Of a DNA stretch of 10,132 nt, positions 8,088 through 10,132 are shown one piece after another. Made by a program: the position numbers and the translations under genes. Every line of letters begins with the position of its first letter. Positions within the stretch are counted from its first letter, which is position 1. This DNA is from CAYUYV01 sp964522525. GTDB taxonomy: Bacteria; Pseudomonadota; Alphaproteobacteria; JAJFIK01. The notes beneath the pieces are model-generated. The model made no database searches. It was not told the origin of the DNA and saw only the letters and a list, made by a program, of their open reading frames with translations. The DNA lies in the NCBI GenBank assembly GCA_964522525.1, contig CAZFWG010000112.1, forward strand, positions 1-10,132, in the 5' to 3' direction.

Positions 8088-8993
8088 GTCCGTTCTTTGT
8101 CCCTCATAACCTTGCCACCGGGCACGGATGATGTCGGACGTATCCCGTGATCCGTCCGGCGACCAGCCCGGTGGGCGGAACATATAGTTCAACGCTTCGC
8201 CCAGGCTCTTGGCGCCGCGCACATCCTTGATGATGCCCCACCATTCATGGACGGCCACGACCAGGGGATTGAAGGTCGCCAAATTGTGGATGATGCCGTA
8301 GCGGCAGGGATCATCGTCTCGCTCGGGCTCGAAGGTGCCGAACATCCGGTCCCAGATGATGAAGACGCCGGCATAGTTCTTGTCCAGATAGCGGGGATTG
8401 GTCCCGTGATGGACCCGGTGGTGGGAGGGCGTGTTCATGACCGCTTCGAACCAGGGCGGCATGCGCTTGATTGTCTCCGTATGGACCCAGAATTGGTAGA
8501 CCAGATTGATGGCGCTGCAAAAGGCGATCATGGCAATGGGAAAGCCCAGCAGGACAAGCCAGGAGCCGAAAAAGATGAAGCTGAGCGTGACGGGGCCGAA
8601 CCAGGGCTGCCGAAGGGCCGTGGTCAGATTGTAGTGCTGGGACGAGTGGTGGATGACATGGTCGGCCCAGAACCACCGCACCCGGTGGGACACCCGATGC
8701 CAGACATAGTAGAGAAAATCATCGAGCACGAAGCACAAGATCCAGGCCCACCAGGTCCAGCCGATGGAGAAGAGCTTGAACGGTTCGATCAGGGTGAACC
8801 AGGCGAGCGCGAGGCCGCCGAACAGGATCTTGGAGGCCGTGTTGCCCACCCCCATGACAAGGCTTGTCAGGCTGTCGCGCGCCTCGAAACGGGCACCACC
8901 GGTGATCCGGGCATAGATCATCTCCACCAGGATCAAGATCACGAAAGCGGGGATTGCGAGGGTTACGGGATCGGGGAGATTGGGCATGGTCAC
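8079..8993 (-). CDS. Fatty acid hydroxylase/sterol desaturase family membrane protein
   Basis: A membrane-bound diiron enzyme of the fatty acid hydroxylase superfamily (ERG3/sterol desaturase, alkylglycerol monooxygenase relatives), 304 aa. It would hydroxylate or desaturate a lipid whose identity is not shown here. The metal-binding histidine boxes are intact: HRVSH (His99, His103), HVIHH (112-116) and HHRVHH (191-196), with His171 in FWVHTE between them. The C-terminal signature NPRYLDKNYAGVFIIWDRMFGTFEPE (199-224) is typical. Hydrophobic segments lie at about 10-28, 44-70, 76-97 and 135-170. The start GTG at 8993 overlaps the upstream stop as GTGA and has GGA five nt before it; ATG at 8987 is the alternative. 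It forms a two-gene unit with the small membrane protein upstream. Confidence 0.93.
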   Translation of the reverse strand: MTMPNLPDPVTLAIPAFVILILVEMIYARITGGARFEARDSLTSLVMGVGNTASKILFGGLALAWFTLIEPFKLFSIGWTWWAWILCFVLDDFLYYVWHRVSHRVRWFWADHVIHHSSQHYNLTTALRQPWFGPVTLSFIFFGSWLVLLGFPIAMIAFCSAINLVYQFWVHTETIKRMPPWFEAVMNTPSHHRVHHGTNPRYLDKNYAGVFIIWDRMFGTFEPERDDDPCRYGIIHNLATFNPLVVAVHEWWGIIKDVRGAKSLGEALNYMFRPPGWSPDGSRDTSDIIRARWQGYEGQRTDGS

Positions 8994-9418
8994 TCTTGTC
9001 CGGTTGGGGTCGGGTCGGCACGGCCCAGTTTGGCGGCGAGAAATACCGCGTCGTCCGCCTCGCGCAGATCAAGCCGCAAAGACGGCTGGGTGATATCGTC
9101 GAACCGGATCGCCAGGGAATGTTGCCCGAGCTGTTCCGCATGGGCGTGGGCGGGGTCGAGCTTCGTCACCACCACGCGGTCGCCGAAGCCGCGCACCAGG
9201 AAGCACTCGCCGCTGGTCTGTTCTTCGATCAGGGCCGCGCGGCCCGCCGCATCCACCACCAGACGTCCCGGCTCGAACCCGGGCCGCTCCAGCCGCATGC
9301 GCGCAAGCAGGGCCTCCTGCTCGGGGAGGGCCTGGCGGCCCCAATAGCCCATGAGGATGTTGAGGCCGAAGATCCCCAGAACGGCCACGGGAATGAGGAT
9401 GAGCAGTGTCGTGTCCAT
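8990..9418 (-). CDS. Small single-helix membrane protein of unknown function
   Basis: A 142-aa protein I cannot assign to a named family. It has one N-terminal hydrophobic helix (about 4-24, LLILIPVAVLGIFGLNILMG) and then a soluble domain. That domain begins with a charged helix (28-45) and continues as short alternating strands (GRLVVDAAGRAALIEE, ECFLVRGFGDRVVVTKL, LAIRFDDI, SLRLDLRE), suggesting a small beta-rich fold. The frame is open upstream to 9538, but ATG 9418 directly starts the helix, and the upstream part falls in the intergenic region and contig overlap. Its stop overlaps the desaturase GTG by 4 nt (GTGA), so the two are translationally coupled and probably work on the same membrane process. 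That link is inference. Confidence 0.75.
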   Translation of the reverse strand: MDTTLLILIPVAVLGIFGLNILMGYWGRQALPEQEALLARMRLERPGFEPGRLVVDAAGRAALIEEQTSGECFLVRGFGDRVVVTKLDPAHAHAEQLGQHSLAIRFDDITQPSLRLDLREADDAVFLAAKLGRADPTPTGQE

Positions 9419-9466
9419 GTGCGGCACCCATCGTCGTTCAACCCGGACACCATAGCATCCCATGGC

Positions 9467-9626
9467 GTCATTGGACGGCAACTGTTGGCCGGGTATGATT
9501 GTCGCAAGGTTAGGATTCCTGGCGTGGCGGCGGTGCATGGACCCCCGGCGCAGTGAAGAAATGGAGGGTTAACTGAATGAAATAGAGCGTCAGTAATAGG
9601 AGCGGCGGCAGAAGCGCGGCGCGCAA
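9467..9626 (+). repeat. Left copy of a 160-nt overlap (contig end)
   Basis: These 160 bases align without gaps to 9637-9796 at a constant offset of 170. By hand I count about 99 identities in the 130 positions 9471-9600, including exact GTCGCAAGGT and CAGTGAAGAA blocks. Identity falls to near chance in the last 26 bases before the Ns. This copy looks trustworthy on its left and error-rich on its right, as expected for a contig end. Confidence 0.85.
9471..9499 (+). promoter_or_regulatory. Possible sigma-70-type promoter of pccB
   Basis: TTGGAC (9471-9476) and TATGAT (9494-9499) are separated by exactly 17 nt. The -10 matches five of six consensus positions and the -35 has the key TTG. After merging the overlap, initiation would lie about 70 nt before the pccB GTG. 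In the right-hand copy the -10 is degraded to TTTTAT, which I attribute to sequencing error. Confidence 0.4.
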
Positions 9627-9636
9627 NNNNNNNNNN
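9627..9636. other. Assembly gap (10 Ns)
   Basis: Ten undefined bases join two contigs. Because the flanks are two copies of the same 160 bases, the gap is probably not missing sequence but an unrecognised overlap, so its true length would be negative. Confidence 0.97.
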
Positions 9637-9796
9637 GTATTTGGACGGAAAGTGTTGGGGGTGTTTTATTGTCGCAAGGTTAGTTTTCGGGGGGGGGGGG
9701 CGGGCCATGGACCGCCGACGCAGTGAAGAAAGGGCGGGTACAGTGAAGGAAATCGTGCGTCAGCTGGAAGAAAAGCGCGCCACAGCACGTCTGGGC
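9637..9796 (+). repeat. Right copy of the 160-nt overlap (contig start)
   Basis: Partner of 9467-9626. It is error-rich at its left end: 12 consecutive Gs at 9689-9700 stand where the left copy has an ordinary mixed sequence. It is reliable at its right end, where it reads cleanly into pccB codons that the left copy garbles (for example TAATAGG against TGGAAG after CAG). Confidence 0.85.
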
Positions 9797-10132
9797 GGCG
9801 GTCAGAAGCGGATTGATGCCCAACATGCCCGCGGCAAACTGACCGCCCGGGAGCGCGTCGAGCTGCTCCTCGACGAGGATTCCTTCGAGGAATACGACAC
9901 ATTCGTCGAACACCGGGCGACGGAATTCGGCATCGGCGAGACCAAGGTGCCGGGCGACGGCGTGGTCACCGGCTGGGGCACCATCAATGGCCGCATGGTC
10001 TTTGTCTTCAGCCAGGATTTCACCGTGTTCGGCGGTTCCCTGTCCGAAACCCACGCGGCCAAGATCGCCAAGATCATGGACAAGGCGATGCAGGTGGGGG
10101 CCCCGGTCATCGGCCTCAACGATTCCGGCGGT
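9743..10132 (+). CDS. pccB: Propionyl-CoA carboxylase beta (carboxyltransferase) subunit, N-terminal part (partial)
   Basis: The first 130 codons of a biotin-dependent carboxyltransferase; the 3' part lies outside the window. PccB transfers carboxyl from biotin to propionyl-CoA to make methylmalonyl-CoA, with PccA as partner. The N-terminus KEIVRQLEEKRATARLGGG, then KRIDAQHARGKLTARERVELLLD, PGDGVVTGWGTINGR, VFVFSQDFTVFGGSLSETHA and GAPVIGLNDSGG closely follow the PccB pattern. GTG 9743 is chosen because homologues start at this M-K-x-I position and AAAGGG lies 8-9 nt upstream. An in-frame ATG at 9707 would add 12 residues but lies in the low-quality contig end. It runs divergently from the minus-strand lipid-enzyme unit. 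Acetyl- or methylcrotonyl-CoA carboxylases are related, but the match is best to PccB. Confidence 0.92.
   Translation, partial: MKEIVRQLEEKRATARLGGGQKRIDAQHARGKLTARERVELLLDEDSFEEYDTFVEHRATEFGIGETKVPGDGVVTGWGTINGRMVFVFSQDFTVFGGSLSETHAAKIAKIMDKAMQVGAPVIGLNDSGG

Noticed and set aside
8247..9347. Plus-strand open frame opposite the desaturase and small membrane protein
   Set aside because: The minus strand carries all the histidine boxes of the desaturase family; the plus product has low complexity and no motif.
9229..9708. A minus-strand reading frame running through the Ns
   Set aside because: It includes undefined bases and duplicated low-quality sequence, and overlaps a better gene; its product resembles nothing.
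9467..9796. A natural direct repeat, attachment site or insertion target duplication around 9467-9796
   Set aside because: The copies flank an assembly gap, share a fixed offset and lose identity toward the gap in opposite directions; the assembly explanation is simpler.

Overview
The window looks like a conserved, GC-rich chromosomal segment from an alphaproteobacterium. It opens with the end of rpoA and rplQ. It then carries an HtrA/Do protease, rarA, crcB, an RluA-family pseudouridine synthase, a HAD phosphatase and an ATP12-type F1-ATPase chaperone in tight succession, and ends in pccB. ATP12 chaperones are largely confined to Alphaproteobacteria and mitochondria, and the protein sequences look alphaproteobacterial throughout. 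I cannot name the genus from sequence alone. The 10 Ns show it is a draft scaffold.

Layout. (1) 1-765: the 3' end of the ribosomal alpha operon (rpoA tail, rplQ), closed by a textbook intrinsic terminator. (2) 804-1304: a stand-alone GNAT acetyltransferase. (3) 1425-7085: a co-directional run on the plus strand: periplasmic HtrA-like protease, rarA, crcB, rluC-like, HAD hydrolase, ATP12. Junctions are 29 nt, 0 nt, a 4-nt overlap, 66 nt and 11 nt, so most or all of it is probably one transcript. (4) 7344-8069: an unrecognised six-helix membrane protein (perhaps DUF4386-like), visibly less GC-rich than its neighbours, preceded by about 260 nt of non-coding sequence. (5) 9418-8079, minus strand: a two-gene unit of a small single-helix membrane protein and a fatty acid hydroxylase/sterol desaturase family enzyme. 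It converges on the membrane gene with only 9 nt between stop codons, and a hairpin spans both stops. (6) 9743 to the window end, plus strand: the 5' end of pccB, the carboxyltransferase subunit of propionyl-CoA carboxylase.

The least ordinary thing here is technical. The 10-N gap at 9627-9636 is flanked by two error-laden copies of the same 160 bases (9467-9626 and 9637-9796), in register with a constant 170-base offset. They are almost certainly two contig ends that overlap but were never merged. The real chromosome would then be about 170 bases shorter, and the intergenic region between the minus-strand unit and pccB is shown twice.

Biologically the genes cover stress proteolysis, fork rescue, fluoride export, rRNA modification, phosphate-ester hydrolysis, F1 assembly, membrane lipid modification and propionyl-CoA metabolism. 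I see no CRISPR array, tRNA, insertion sequence, defence system or clearly new system. The points most worth a second look are the scaffold artefact, an Asp-to-Glu change in the HAD catalytic motif, the shared hairpin across two convergent stop codons, the rpoA-rplQ intercistronic hairpin, and a heat-shock-like promoter in front of the protease gene.
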